In this document: piece by piece, positions 10,751 through 22,967 of the stretch
Layout: every line of letters begins with the position of its first letter
Position numbering within the stretch: the stretch's first letter is position 1
Source: Chlamydomonas sphaeroides
Lineage: Eukaryota; Chlorophyta; Chlorophyceae; Chlamydomonadales; Chlamydomonadaceae
NCBI GenBank assembly: GCA_001662425.1
Contig: BDDC01000042.1
Span: forward strand, 1 to 64,000
Length of the DNA: 64,000 nucleotides
Direction of reading: 5' to 3'
Position numbers and translations under genes: made by a program
Notes under the pieces: model-generated
What the model was told of the DNA's origin: nothing
Seen by the model: only the letters and a program-made list of their open reading frames with translations
The model's database searches: none

Positions 10751-12280
10751 AGCAGACGCGTTCTAGGGGCTAAACTGGGAATGGGTCCGTGCCACAGGCG
10801 CGTTGCCCTCTCCCCTCCTGCACGGACTGAGGGCACACCAGCCACGAGACAGGGGAGGGTACGATGAGCGCGCTGCAGCTGCTGGCGGCTAGGTTGTTGA
10901 GCCAGATGCGCAGGCTGACGAAGTAGACGTTGCGGTCGGCGAGGGGGCGGGCGGGTTGCAGGGAGGGCATGGAACCCGCGTGCTCGCGGCGGGGGGGCGA
11001 ATGAAGGGGAGGACAGCCGGGAAGAACACGTGCCGACCAACATTGTAAACTTCGAGCGCTCTTTCCATAAAATTATGTGGCGGCGTGCAAGCATTCTCCT
11101 AAGGACAGCCCGGAGTCAATCCACCACAGAGCCTAGCGCAATCACCCTCAGCTCGCGACCGGCGCGAGTCAGCTGCTATACCCGCAACGCGCTCTACACC
11201 GTTGCAGTAACAAAAGGGCACAGCGCGGTGCGGGAAATTTTCCCGGGAACAACTTTTCCTGGAAACAAAAGATTTAGACGGCACGAGCAGCTCCTCTTCC
11301 ATGAAGCAACGGCTTTTGGCGGCTCGATAACACCTGTGGGCGCCGGCCAGCTTGTACGCGTGTCACTCTTGTCTTAATGCCATGGGAACTGCGAATGGCC
11401 AATAGTCTCGTCAAGGCGACGTGCTATGAATTGACAGCTAACAGCGAGCGTCGCATACGGGTTCGAGGGTCCTATATTTGGGCCCTTGTGCGGGATGTAA
11501 AGTTAGGAGAAAGTCAGCAGTGGCCGAGGCCGGAAAAAAGTGTGCCCATGCTCATATGGGTAACGCAACCCACGCAGTGCCGCATACTTACTGCCCTTGA
11601 CTGTGACACTTTCTACATTACTGAGTACGCTAGCTGATGCCGGCCGTCACAACGCAACTGCGACCTCAGCAGCTCGGTCAAGTTCTCTCGAGGTGAGACA
11701 CCCTGATGAAGCCAGAAAGTCTTCCTGAGCCCTATGCGTCTCTGGCTGTTGCTTGTCGACCGCCGAACACAAGCCGACGGTCGCGCGCACGTTTTTTGAT
11801 TGCCTTGGTGCCTTGGTGCCTGACGCTTGTGCGCTCATCACGCACAGCTGCAATCAACTCAGGCTCTTGGCCATACGTGCTTGACCATGCACCTGCGACA
11901 ACCTGCGTAAGCTGGCGTACGTACGCGTCGCCTCTATTAAATTTTCTTACGCTCCACTCCACCTACCACAGAATGAACAGCTGTTACTAAAGCATAATAA
12001 CCAAGGAGCTCAGCAGTGCAACGCCCAAGGTACGCTCGATAACCTTAGAATTCATACATAATGCAAACGCATGTACCTTAGGAAAATGCGACAAATGTTG
12101 CTCGCGCCATGAACATGGTCAACCGTAAGTGCAGCGGGAAAGCGATTGGGGCACCAGACGGGGCGCGGCCGTGAAGGGGCGTGGCTGAGCCAGCTGCCAT
12201 CACAATCAGGCCACAATCTGTGTGCGCTCATTTACCTACCCTTGCTTGCCTCCCTGCCCGTTGATCTGGTTTACAGAGCC

Positions 12281-15200
12281 ATGCCCAGCAAGTGGAAGCG
12301 GAATGATGTGTCATCGAGGCATAACAGCGGCGCCACAGCCTGGGCTGCGCTGCTGGTGGCGGTAGTGGCTGCAACCCCGTCCGCTGGTGAGGCAGCCCCC
12401 CGCCATGCATGCAATAAATGCAGCATTACCTGAGAAGGACGCGACACTGCTTGCCTTGTCCCCGGCAAGCGGTTCTACCTACGTAGCGCTTCTGCATAGA
12501 CGTTAGGGGGCATAGCAGCAGCTGCTGTGTGATCACACGTATGTACCTCGCCTGCTTGCAACATCACTTCACCTGCTTGCTGGCTGGCCCCGCTCCCGTG
12601 TTGCAGCCACGTACGACATCTCGGCCAGCAATTGGTACTGCAGTAACTCAGATCAGTACACCTACGACGCCGATGACATGACGGCCCGGGACTACCCGCT
12701 TGAGGGCTTCACAGCATACACGTCGGCCTACCTCAACGTAATCGCGTCCAATTACGGCAACTGGGTCCGGGGCCCCTGGCATGGCGGCAGCGGAGGAGAA
12801 AGACAAGAGTACAACCTTACAGCCATGTTGGTGGTGAGCGACATCAGCACAGCGCCGCCCGGCATCATCACAGCTGTGCAGGCATGCTGCGTGGGCCTTA
12901 TCATGTGAGTGAGGGCAGGCCTTGTATATTCCATCAGCCACACCAACCATCGGTAGTTAGCGACGCCTGGCCTTAAGCAAAGCGCATCATGGAAAATGCG
13001 CAGCCTGGGTGAGGGTTGGCATTCTCTTTGGCGTGCACGCCCACGTCTCCAGACACGGTGTGCATGATTGTCTGCATGCTGTATGTACAGAGCCCAGCGC
13101 TAAATATTCTTTTTAGGTTTTTGGAGCGATGGATGGGCCTCTAGCAGCAGCTGCAATCCTGGACCTGATCCCTGACAAAGGAAGCGTCGTTAGCAGTAAA
13201 GCGGATGCCGCCGGGGCCTCCCTGCTTTAGCAACGCCTACCCAATCAACACAAGTGTGGGCACCAATCCGGATCAAGCCGCGAGCTCCTGCTCATGAAGC
13301 GCTGTCTCCACACTGCGTTATGTGCCGCTACTATGCGTATCACATGCATGCAGCCGTATACACGGGATTTACATGTCAGCTGCACGGCGTCCAGCTCATC
13401 AGACCCCATTGCGTGCCTTACGTGCAATGCGCTGCGCCGCAGGCCGGACTACTCTGTAGGGATGGTAGTCGCCTCGCTAATGTTGCAGACAAACTTCAAC
13501 AAAATTATCAACATCAACAGCCCCACCTGCGCATCTGACTGGTCCTACCCGCCGGACAACAGCGGCGCATGGACGCTTGGCGGTCTGAGGACTCGCCATG
13601 ACAACTACATTCGTCATCTCCAGTTCATTTGGGTCAAGCGCTTTACTGCGCCACCCCCGCCACCTGCACCGCCCCTGCCCAGTTCCACTGGTGAGGCTGG
13701 TTCCCAGGCATTAATGCAGTGTTTGAATAAGTGCAGGGGATGGGTGCATGGGATGGGTGCAGGGGATGGGTGCAGGGGATGGTGTGCCCCCCACCCTTGC
13801 TGTTGAGTCGACACTGCTTATGCATGCCTGAACGACATGGTTGGAGCAGCTGTCGTCTTTTATACTACCACCAGTACTGTCACCCACCCGCCGCTCGGTG
13901 ACCCGCCTTACTTGCATGCAGCATTCGAGCTCGTCCATAGCAAATGGTTTTGTAGCACCTCGACTGCCTACACCCTGACTACCGACCATGACCTGGCCCA
14001 GGACTTCCAGCTTGACGGATTTATAGCAGGCGGCGGAGACGTCCTCGACTATGTACAGTCGGCCTACGACCGCTGGACACGATACGGCAACCGGCATGGC
14101 GGTGGTGGCGGGGGCCGACATGTGTTCTACATGGCGTCCGAGCTGGGACCAAGCGGCATCGTCACAGCAGCGCAGGCATGCTGCGCAGCCGGCTCTTGGT
14201 GGGTGTGTGAGGGTCGGCGTCATTGTTGGCGTGAAATAGAAATAGAAATAAATGTACGGCGAGCTTGACTCACCGTGATTTAAGGAAGTAGGGCAATCAG
14301 GAGGGGTAAGAGGTAATGAACCATCCCGCCCCCCTTAGGCGTATCGTTGGCGTGCTCCTCGTGTGTGTATTGCAGCGTGCAGACAGTCATGCACACAGAT
14401 TTGCGTATGTAGCTCTCCCTCATCATACCCCAGCCACTGCCACACGTGTACCATGCCGCAGGAATAATGACGCTGTTCAGAAGATAGTGCTGCAGACAAG
14501 CACCAACAAAATGATCAACATCAATGGTGCTAGCTGCGGATCGGACTGGGTCTACCCGCCGGACAGCAGCGGGACGTGGACGCTTGGCGGCCTGAGGACC
14601 CGCCATGACTCTTATGTTCGTGGTGTCCAGTTCTTGTGGGTCCGGCGGCTTCAGCCACCTGCACCGCCCCTTCCCGGCATGTTTGGTGAGGCCGCGTCCC
14701 AGAAGTGCAGTATGTATATTACCCTACCGACTTTGCTCATGTATGGCCGAGCATTGAGCACAGCGGCGTCCATGTCAAGATACGTGCACATTTACCATCA
14801 CATCACCCGCCCACCTGCTGACCCCACCTTCCATGCAGTGTTTCGGCTCGAGAGCAGCCCGTGGTTCTGCAGCAGTTCGAATGCCTACACCTTGGGTATC
14901 GACGACGAGCTGGCCAGGGTCCTCCCACTTGACGGCTTCTTGGCAGGCACCGGGTCGATCCTCGACTCTATCACGTCAGTCTACGACGGCTGGAAGCGGT
15001 ACGGCACACGTTCTGGCGGCACTGGCGGAACTCCAAGGACGTTCAACCTGACGACCGAACTGGGGCGGGGCGGCGCCATTACAGCAGTGCGGGCATGCTG
15101 CGTGAGCTTTGGGTAAGTCAGGGTCGGCGGTTTTTATGACAGGGCTCGTATATTAGTAACCTCAAGCCACCGAATGTAACGGGCAGGTTGGCCGTTTGGG

Positions 15201-18200
15201 GCGGAAGTCACTGGGGCTGGGTGACTTCTGCTGGCCCAAAGGGCAGGGAAGTCACCCGATTTATATACGCATACTGCCAGCGACAGACTATGTTTTGTTG
15301 GCCTCCTCATGCACTGCAGCAAACAGAACCCCGCCGAGGCAGGCCGAGGCTGCCCTGCCAGCTCCACGAAGTCATCACTCACAGCCCTCGCCAGGCAGAA
15401 CACATGTATCCCAAAACCCAATATCTCACCCTAAATCCGCGTCCCCACATACATACACGGCAATGCACACCTCCAAATGACTAGCTTACTGATTACAAAT
15501 CTGTTTGTTCAAGGCAGTGCCTTCAGCAGTCTGTACCAGACATGTTATAAGCCATGTTTACAGCTGCTGGTCTGCGCCGCGAGACAAGGAAAGCTTAGCG
15601 GCGAAGCAGGTGCTGGGCCTCCCTGCTTTAGCAACACCTACCAAACCCAAGCGTGGGCGACGACCTGGCCAAAGCCGAGGGTCCCTGCTCACAAGGCGCT
15701 GTCTCCAAATTGCATTATGTGCCTCTACTGTGCACCACATGCATGCAGCCGTATACACGTGCAATGTAAAACTTAAACGCACGATATCCAGTTGCCATGC
15801 ACTGCAAATGTCTGAGACCCAAACATTACAATTACGCCATACCGCAGGGGGCAAGACACTATTCAGGCGCTGGCACTGCAGACAAACGTTGCCAACAAAG
15901 TGATCAACATCAACAGCGCCACCTGCGGATCGGACTGGTTCTACCCACCTGACAACAGCGGGATGTGGACTCTTGGCGGCCTTAGGACTCGCCATGACTC
16001 TTACGTTCGCGGTGTCCAGTTCATTTGGGTCCAACGCCTCGACCCTATATGGCCGCCCCCTTCACCGCCCCCCCCGCTCCCCCCACCATCGCCGTCGCCG
16101 CCGCCCCCGCCACCTGCACCGCCCCTACCCAACACAGCTGGTGAGGCCGTGTCCCAGAATTACCGTGAAAGGGCACAGGGGCGGCATGCATCCTCCCTAT
16201 GTCTATCTGATGTATGATGATGCAGCCGCTTTCTCTCCCACAAGCAAGTCCACGGTTTGCTATAACCGACATACATGCAAAGCAGCGGTGAATCGATCCC
16301 GTTATAGGTTTTGGTTACCCTGAACATCACGAGCAAGTCCGCTTGCGTGCTGGCCCCTCCTTGCATGCAGGGTTCCAGACCGATTCCAGCAATTGGTTCT
16401 GCAGCAGTTCGTCTGAGTTCACCCAAAGTACCGACGACAACCTGGCCATGGCCATTGGTCCACTGGACGGCTTCGTTGCAGGCACCGGCTTTGTCCTCGA
16501 CTCGGTCACGTCGGTCTACGACAGCTGGACGCGGTACGGCGCCCGGCATGGCGGCTCTGGCGGAAGCCCAAGGACGGTCAACCTGACGGCCGAGCTGGGG
16601 CCGAGCGGCATCATTACAGCGGCGCGGGCTTGCTGCGCCATCCTTGAGTAAGGGCGGGCAGCGTACCTGACATGAGCCACATCCGTCTACCAGCAAAGAC
16701 TCATGATGATTGGCCTAGACGAAGCTATCGAGGAAGAGAAAGGGCCTGTGCGAGGGTCGGCGTTCTCGTTGATTTGCGTGCTCCTGGTGTGAGGGTCACA
16801 CAGCAGCGCCCAGACAGTCATGCAGACAGATTTCTTACGTTGCTCTCCCTGTATGGCTAGTGCCATTGCTGTAGCAGACCCCAACCCAGATGAAAAGCCA
16901 ACCGCACAACGTCCATTAGTCGCTGTGCACAGCGACTATTCTGACCACAGACCCCACTGCCACATGCATGTGCACCATGCCGCAGTGCTAATCTTGGTGT
17001 GCAGAAGATTCTGCTGCAGACGAACGCAGCCAACAGAGTAATTGACATTAACAACGCCAGCTGCGGAATCAGTTCAAGCTGGGCCTACCCGCCGGACAAC
17101 AGTGGGACATGGAGGCTTGGCGGCCTGAGGACCCGCCATGACTCTGTCGTTCGCGGTGTCCAATTCATTTGGGTCCAGCGCGTTATGCCGCCCCGGCCAC
17201 CTGTACCGCCACTGCCCAGTTCCGCTGGTGAGGCCGCCTCCAAGGCATTAATGCAGTGTTTGCATGGGCGCAGGGGGCGGCATGCGTCCTCCCTATTGAG
17301 ACATGCGTCCTCCCTAATTATGAGATAGAGGACGCAGCATGGCTTGCGATCTCCCCTGCAAGCAATTCCGCGGTCTGCTATGGCTGGTATAGACATACAT
17401 GCATAGCAGCGGCCACTCGATCACATGCATACCGTAGCTGGAGACGAGCTGGCCCGCCCGCCTTGCATGCAGTGAACCAGCTCGTCTCCAGCAAGTGGTT
17501 CTGCAGCTCCCATTCTTCCTTCAGCTTGGCTACCGATGACGCCCTGGCCCAAGTTTTCAAGCTCGAGGGCCTCGTGACAGGCAGCAACGCCATAATGGAC
17601 TCTGTCCAGTCGTTTTATGATGGTGGGACGCGGTACGGTCCCCGGCATGGCGGCTCTGGCGGAAACCGAAGGACGATCAACCTGTTAGCCGAGCTGGGGC
17701 CGGCCGGCACCATCACAGCTGCGCAGGCATGCTGCGCGGCCTATGGGTGAGGTCCGGCGTTCTTAACTGCGTGCTCCAGCAGGCGTGTTGGTTTTCACTG
17801 TGCATAGACAGACACGAAGGCATAGTCCTATCACTCTGTGACTAGTTTGTTTGCTGTGCGAACTGCATTGCTGGTGTGCAAGATGCTTGTTACACGCCCC
17901 CCAGCAATCGTCCAACCCTGTTGTGACCGCCGGCCCCTAGGGCTCCTGCGTGCTCATTCAGCAGACAGCACGTCGCCCAGTTGCCGTATGCATCATCTCG
18001 GACCGCACTGCTGCCGTGTGCGCATTACACACACTGCAGGGGGAGCGATGCTGTTCGGCAGATTGGCTTCAAAATATTCAATGAAATTCTTGGCGTCAAC
18101 GGCGGCGACTTCTGTGATGACTGGGCCTACCCACCTGACAACAGCGGGACATGGACGCTTGGCGGCCTGAGGACCCGCCATGATTCCGTGGTTCGCGGTG

Positions 18201-21048
18201 TCCAGTTCATTTGGTCCCGGTTCGTCGGTGTCCAGCCGCCACCCCTGCCCCCACGGCCACCGGCGCCGCCCCTGCCCAGCTCCAATGGCAAGTCAGCGCC
18301 CATCCTGAGTTTAGTACGCACAGCCCAGGACCAGGGAAGGCTAGCTCCCCCTTAGCGAGTCAACTGTCTGCACATGCATGGCCATGCATAGCATCTGTCG
18401 CATCATGACACGCATAACGGTCTCTGTCTGCCCACTTGCTGGCCCCAACTTTCTTGTTGCAGTGTTCCAGCTCGTTGTCAGCCAATGGTTCTGCAACAGT
18501 GATGCTTCATTCAGCCTCAACACCGACGACGCCCTGGCCCAGGCCTTCCTGCTTGACGGCTTCACAATAGGCACCGGCGAAATCCTCGACTCTGTCACGT
18601 CAGTCTATGATCGGTGGACACGGTATGGCACCCGGCATGGCGGCAGTGGCGGAGGCCCACTGACGTTCAACCTGACGGCCGAGCTGCTAGGGCCGAGTGA
18701 CAACATCATAGCGGCGCAGGCATGCTGCACCAGCAGTTGGTGAGCAAGGTTTACTTGGCACTAGCATGGATGTGCTGTATAAGTAGCATGCTCCGCATGC
18801 GTATATTGTGTGACAGACGGAGATTGCATGTTGCCTCCCTGCCTGCTGCAGCTACTATTGATTCGCAGCATGTGTTGTGTGCAATTGGCTTGGGACCGCC
18901 CAGGCGCATCGCAATACCTGAGCAGCGCACCACCCCACGCACACGCCTTTGTTCCATGCTATAGGTTGGGCCTCGTTACTAAGACGCTGGCGCTGCAGAC
19001 GAGCACCAACAAAATTATCGATATCAACGGTGGTAGCTGCGCTGGCTGGGCCTACCCACCAGACAACAGCGGTGCATGGAGGCTTGGTGGCCTGAGGACC
19101 CGCCATGACTCCGTCATTCGCGGTATCCAGTTTATTTGGGCCAAGCGCATCGTGCCACTACCGCCTGCCCCTTCGCCGCCCCCCCCATCCCCACCTGGGC
19201 CGCCTCTGCCCACTTCTGCTGGTGAGGCCGCGTCCCAGAATTGCATGTTTGAAAGGGTACAGGGGACGGCATGCGTCCTCCCAGTCGCGGCATGCATGCG
19301 TTCTCCCAAGTAATTAGAAGACGAACAAAGCTGGTTCAATCCCCGCAAGCAAGCTTTCTCTCCACAAGCAACTCCATCGTCTGCTATGGCCGATGTTGAC
19401 ATACATACAAGCCCTCTTGCTTGCTGGCCTGCCTTGCATGCAGTGAACCAGCTCGCCCACAGCCAATGGTTCTGCAGCACCTTGACTAACTGGACCCTAA
19501 GTACCGACGATGACCTGGCCAAGGTCTTCCTGCTTGACGGCTTTTTAGTAGGCACTAGCGAGGTCCTCGACTCAGTCACGTCGGTCTATGATCGGTGGGC
19601 GCGTTATGGCACCCGGCATGGCGGCAGTAATGGAACCCTAAGAACGGTCAACCTGACGGCCGAGCTGGGGCCAAGCGGCATCATCCTAGCTGCGCAGGCA
19701 TGCTGCATTACACGGTGAGCAAGAATCGGCGTGCACCAGCCGTGCTGTGTTGTAGAGTGCTCCAGCGGCGTGTGTACCTTGTGTGGCGTGCAGACAGATG
19801 TTGCATGTCGCCTCGCTCCCTACCTGCCTTCTGCGTCTAGTTTGAATCCGCAGCATGTGTTGTGTGCGATTGGCTGCGGATACCGCCCAGGCACAAACCT
19901 TTGGCAGCGTACCAGCCCGCACGGCTCTGTTCCATGCCGCAGGAACAACCGCTTCATTGTCCAAAAGCTGGTGCTGCAGACCAACGTCAACAAAGTGATC
20001 AACATCAACGGTGCTAGCTGCGGACTGGACTGGGCTTACCCACCTGACAACAGCGGTACATGGACGCTTGGCGGCATGAGGACCCGCCATGACTCCTTGG
20101 TTCGCGGTGTCCAGTTCCTTTGGGTCAAGCGTGTACCGTCGCCGCCCCCGTCTCCTCTCACCTCTCCATCTCCTCCCCATCACCCGCAACCTCCAAAGCC
20201 GCCGCCGCACCCCCCGAAGCCTCCGTCCCCCCCAAAGCCGCCGTCCCCACCGAAGCCGCCGTTCCCCCCGAAGCCGCCCAAGCCTTCACCGCCAGCCAGG
20301 CCCCCGTCTCCTCCCTCTCCACCCTCCCCGCCGGTGCCGCCCTCGCCTCCATCCCCCGCTCCCACTTCACCGTCGCCGCGGCCACCCAAGCCANNNNNNN
20401 NNNNNNNNNNNNNNNNNNNNNNNNNNNNNNNNNNNNNNNNNNNNNNNNNNNNNNNNNNNNNNNNNNNNNNNNNNNNNNNNNNNNNNNNNNNNNNNNNNNN
20501 NNNNNNNNNNNNNNNNNNNNNNNNNNNNNNNNNNNNNNNNNNNNNNNNNNNNNNNNNNNNNNNNNNNNNNNNNNNNNNNNNNNNNNNNNNNNNNNNNNNN
20601 NNNNNNNNNNNNNNNNNNNNNNNNNNNNNNNNNNNNNNNNNNNNNNNNNNNNNNNNNNNNNNNNNNNNNNNNNNNNNNNNNNNNNNNNNNNNNNNNNNNN
20701 NNNNNNNNNNNNNNNNNNNNNNNNNNNNNNNNNNNNNNNNNNNNNNNNNNNNNNNNNNNNNNNNNNNNNNNNNNNNNNNNNNNNNNNNNNNNNNNNNNNN
20801 NNNNNNNNNNNNNNNNNNNNNNNNNNNNNNNNNNNNNNNNNNNNNNNNNNNNNNNNNNNNNNNNNNNNNNNNNNNNNNNNNNNNNNNNNNNNNNNNNNNN
20901 NNNNNNNNNNNNNNNNNNNNNNGCTCCCCCCAAGCCCCCATCTCCTCCCAAGCCCCCATCTCCTCCCAAGCCCCCAGCTCCTCCCAGACCCCCGAAACCC
21001 CCCGCGCCTCCCAAGCCTTCACCGCCCCTGCTGCGCCGCCGCGATTAA
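12281..21048 (+). CDS. Secreted protein of seven tandem jacalin-like modules with a proline-rich hinge and tail
   Basis: Exons: 12281-12386, 12607-12904, 13443-13690, 13922-14198, 14462-14685, 14839-15112, 15848-16140, 16371-16647, 16986-17227, 17473-17746, 18040-18287, 18463-18739, 18965-19221, 19444-19714, then 19943 into the gap; the stop at 21046-21048 is in the PPKPPSPP frame. All phases agree (phase 1 after each hinge, phase 2 inside each module), giving about 1,339 residues before the gap. Exon 1 encodes a signal peptide (basic start, then AWAALLVAVVAATPSA). Each module has a first half with a W(F/Y)C start, LDGF, VYDRWTRYGTRHGGSGG, NLTAELG and QACC. Its second half has LQT.NK, YPPDNSGTW, GGLRTRHD and VQFIW, then a PPPAPPLPSS hinge. 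HGGSGG and the overall pattern resemble jacalin-like lectins (moderate confidence); the usual GXXXD sugar-binding motif is not clear. NLT glycosylation sites occur in five of the seven modules. A cell-wall or matrix lectin is likely. Confidence -1.
13733..13785 (+). repeat. Minisatellite in a lectin-gene intron
   Basis: A GGGATGGGTGCA unit of about 12-14 bases is repeated about four times with small changes, inside the intron between 13690 and 13922. Confidence -1.
14293..14340 (-). repeat. Interspersed repeat, copy 2
   Basis: Inverted relative to the copy at 9797-9892 and shortened inside. It lies in the intron between lectin-gene exons 14198 and 14462. Confidence -1.
18288..18462 (+). other. 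Probable GC-AG intron in the lectin-like gene
   Basis: At this hinge the usual TG|GTGAGG donor is replaced by ATG|GCAAGT, the standard form of a GC donor. Splicing to the acceptor ending at 18462 keeps phase 1, as at every other hinge. Reading through would instead reach a stop at 18355. Confidence -1.
20394..20922. other. Assembly gap (529 N)
   Basis: A run of N inside the proline-rich tail of the lectin-like gene. The PPSPPKPP frame differs by one position on the two sides, so the gap length is not exact or an intron lies within it. A repeat-driven assembly break is likely, because both flanks are CCCAAGCC repeats. Confidence -1.
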
Positions 21049-22930
21049 GTCTGACGTCGTCCATGGCTGGGTGGAGCTGATGTGGTATCGGATCGAGGGG
21101 TCACGTCATGCCTGCTGGCTAGCTGATGATGAGCAAGCAGCTGTAGAGCAAGCATCTATCAGTGGCTGTGCAGCCGCCGCAGAGAGGCCCAGCCGTCGGC
21201 AACCCTGACGATCCTCGCTCTCAGCCGTCAGCAACACACGGCCATGGGCGGCTCGCTCTGTGGGCGGCGTTGCCCTGCTGGCGGCGGCGTGCCTGCTTGG
21301 GGGATGGAGTAGCACCATTTCCCACCTACCAGCAGGTTTCGGCGCATGCATGTGTTCTCTGGCAAACCGTCCCGCGTACCCCGCGGATAGCATAGCGGTT
21401 GCGTATTCATATTTTACTCTTACTGTTACAACCCAAAGCGGAGGTCGTCGTTTCACAGCCAGGGGGGCCATCGGCAAAGCAGGTCATATCGGTGTGCTAG
21501 GGCCCTCGGCTATTGCTGGTCGGGTGTTGGCTTGCTCCTTTCCGTAAAAAACGGGGCGAAGCCCTTGCAATCACCCCGGAGGGGACCCGTCCTAACAAAT
21601 AAACGTTTCTAACAAAGTGACGTTTCTAACGTTAAAAGGGATGCGCGACGGTGCTATATAGCACCATGCTGCTGCTTGTCGTTGTGTCTTCTCATCTTTA
21701 TATGCCTTCTTACTATTTGCCTACTGGGAGCCAGGTTCATTGCGGTATTACATTCCTTCCGCGCAGCCTGTATGCCTTCAGCGCCTGTAGTGGAGTGCAC
21801 AGCGCGACAGTGCTATGTTGCAGGTCCACTACACTCGTCTGTTACTGCTGTCTTGTTGAGTGAGCTGCATGCGAGCAAGGCAGCTGTGCTGGCGAGTTGG
21901 CGCGAGCAATCATCTTTCTTCATTCTCTGTAACAGGCCCCGTGAAGTAAATAAAGGCCGCCCGGCCAACGTGACGCGGCGAGTTCCCGAGCCATACCCCC
22001 CTCCAAAGGGTTGCCGTGTGTCCTTATTCCAAGAGGCGTCACAACCGATAGCGAAGCCCGTCTGCCATTCCCAGGCTGACAATCGCAAAGGAAGGCGAGA
22101 TCCCCACCAACGTACCAGCGTACTCCTGCAGCACGTATCGTTGACGGGCTCGATAGGCTAAAAGTCGTCCTTGCTTGAAGGCCGGACCCTAGACACCGTA
22201 CTTGCAAAGTTTCGAGCGTCGCTGGATCCAACAACCTCGCTTGGCGCAGGCATCAGCACCAGGCGCCGGCGCCTGTCGGCGTTGCGGCGGCTGCGGCGGC
22301 CGTGGGCCGCCGGGACGACCTCACGCGCTGCCTGCGGCGGCTGCCTTGCTTCGCCTACATTCATGGCTTCATTGCTTAACATTTGCAGGTGTGCTGAGGC
22401 AGCGTGTCGAGCGACAATAGCGCGTCAACCAACCCCTTGCTCCCGACGGCCCCCCAGCACGATCCCCTTGAGCGTACCGGCCTTGTTTAACCACGAGCGT
22501 GCGATGTAGCACTTTGAAGTTCAGTCAATGGTCATCGGCGGACTGATGGCCGACGCATGCGACCCATCGTGAGACTTCGGTGCGCCCAGTGGACCGCATT
22601 AACATTCGCGCTCATAAGCAATGAGCAATATGCAGCAGTATCCTGCGTTTCGCTACAGCTCGGCTCCGGTGGCCGCAGCTGCCGACGGGGGCCCGCGGAC
22701 AAGGGGTCTCGTCCTCCCCTGCACCTTAAACCCGTGGCCCTGTGCTCGCTGCCGCTCTGCCGAGGTCTGTCTATGCGGCAGCATTGGTAGTCGGAGGGGC
22801 AGGCTGGCCGCAGCCGCTAGCCTGCGGCCTGGCAGCACAGCGCGTGGGGCCGCTCGCTGAGCGCGAGGTTGCTGTCGGCACCAGCCCTGGCCTTGAGCCC
22901 CGCTGGCTGGCCGTGTGGCTAATAACGTGG
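21049..22930. other. Intergenic, mixed composition, no supported gene
   Basis: The 3' flank of the lectin-like gene, then a lower-GC patch from about 21.38 to 22.2 kb with short direct repeats of an ACGTTTCTAAC unit near 21604-21632. ORFs here have no recognisable motif. Confidence -1.
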
Positions 22931-22967
22931 CCCGGTGCCTGTGGCCCAATCGCGCTTTGTCCCACAG

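Larger units (their letters stand above)
9544..12280. other. Gene-poor stretch with lower GC
   Basis: No recognised gene. From about 10.0 to 12.1 kb the base composition looks closer to half GC, unlike the neighbouring genes. Two overlapping minus-strand ORFs (10133-10681, 182 codons; 9946-10653, 235 codons) are open but have no motif I know, and at most one could be real. A perfect-looking hairpin lies at 10725-10750. The right end would hold the promoter of the lectin-like gene. Confidence -1.

Noticed and set aside
10700..10785. tRNA-like GTTCGAATC on the minus strand
   Set aside because: Only three T-stem pairs form and there is no acceptor or D arm; the pairing belongs to a simple hairpin.
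12281..21048. Pherophorin family assignment for the tandem-module gene
   Set aside because: The proline hinges and tail fit, but the globular modules show the HGGSGG jacalin-like pattern and not the pherophorin cysteine pattern.
20180..21064. Glycine-rich minus-strand ORF
   Set aside because: Antisense of the CCNAAGCC proline repeats of the lectin-like gene, running through the N gap.
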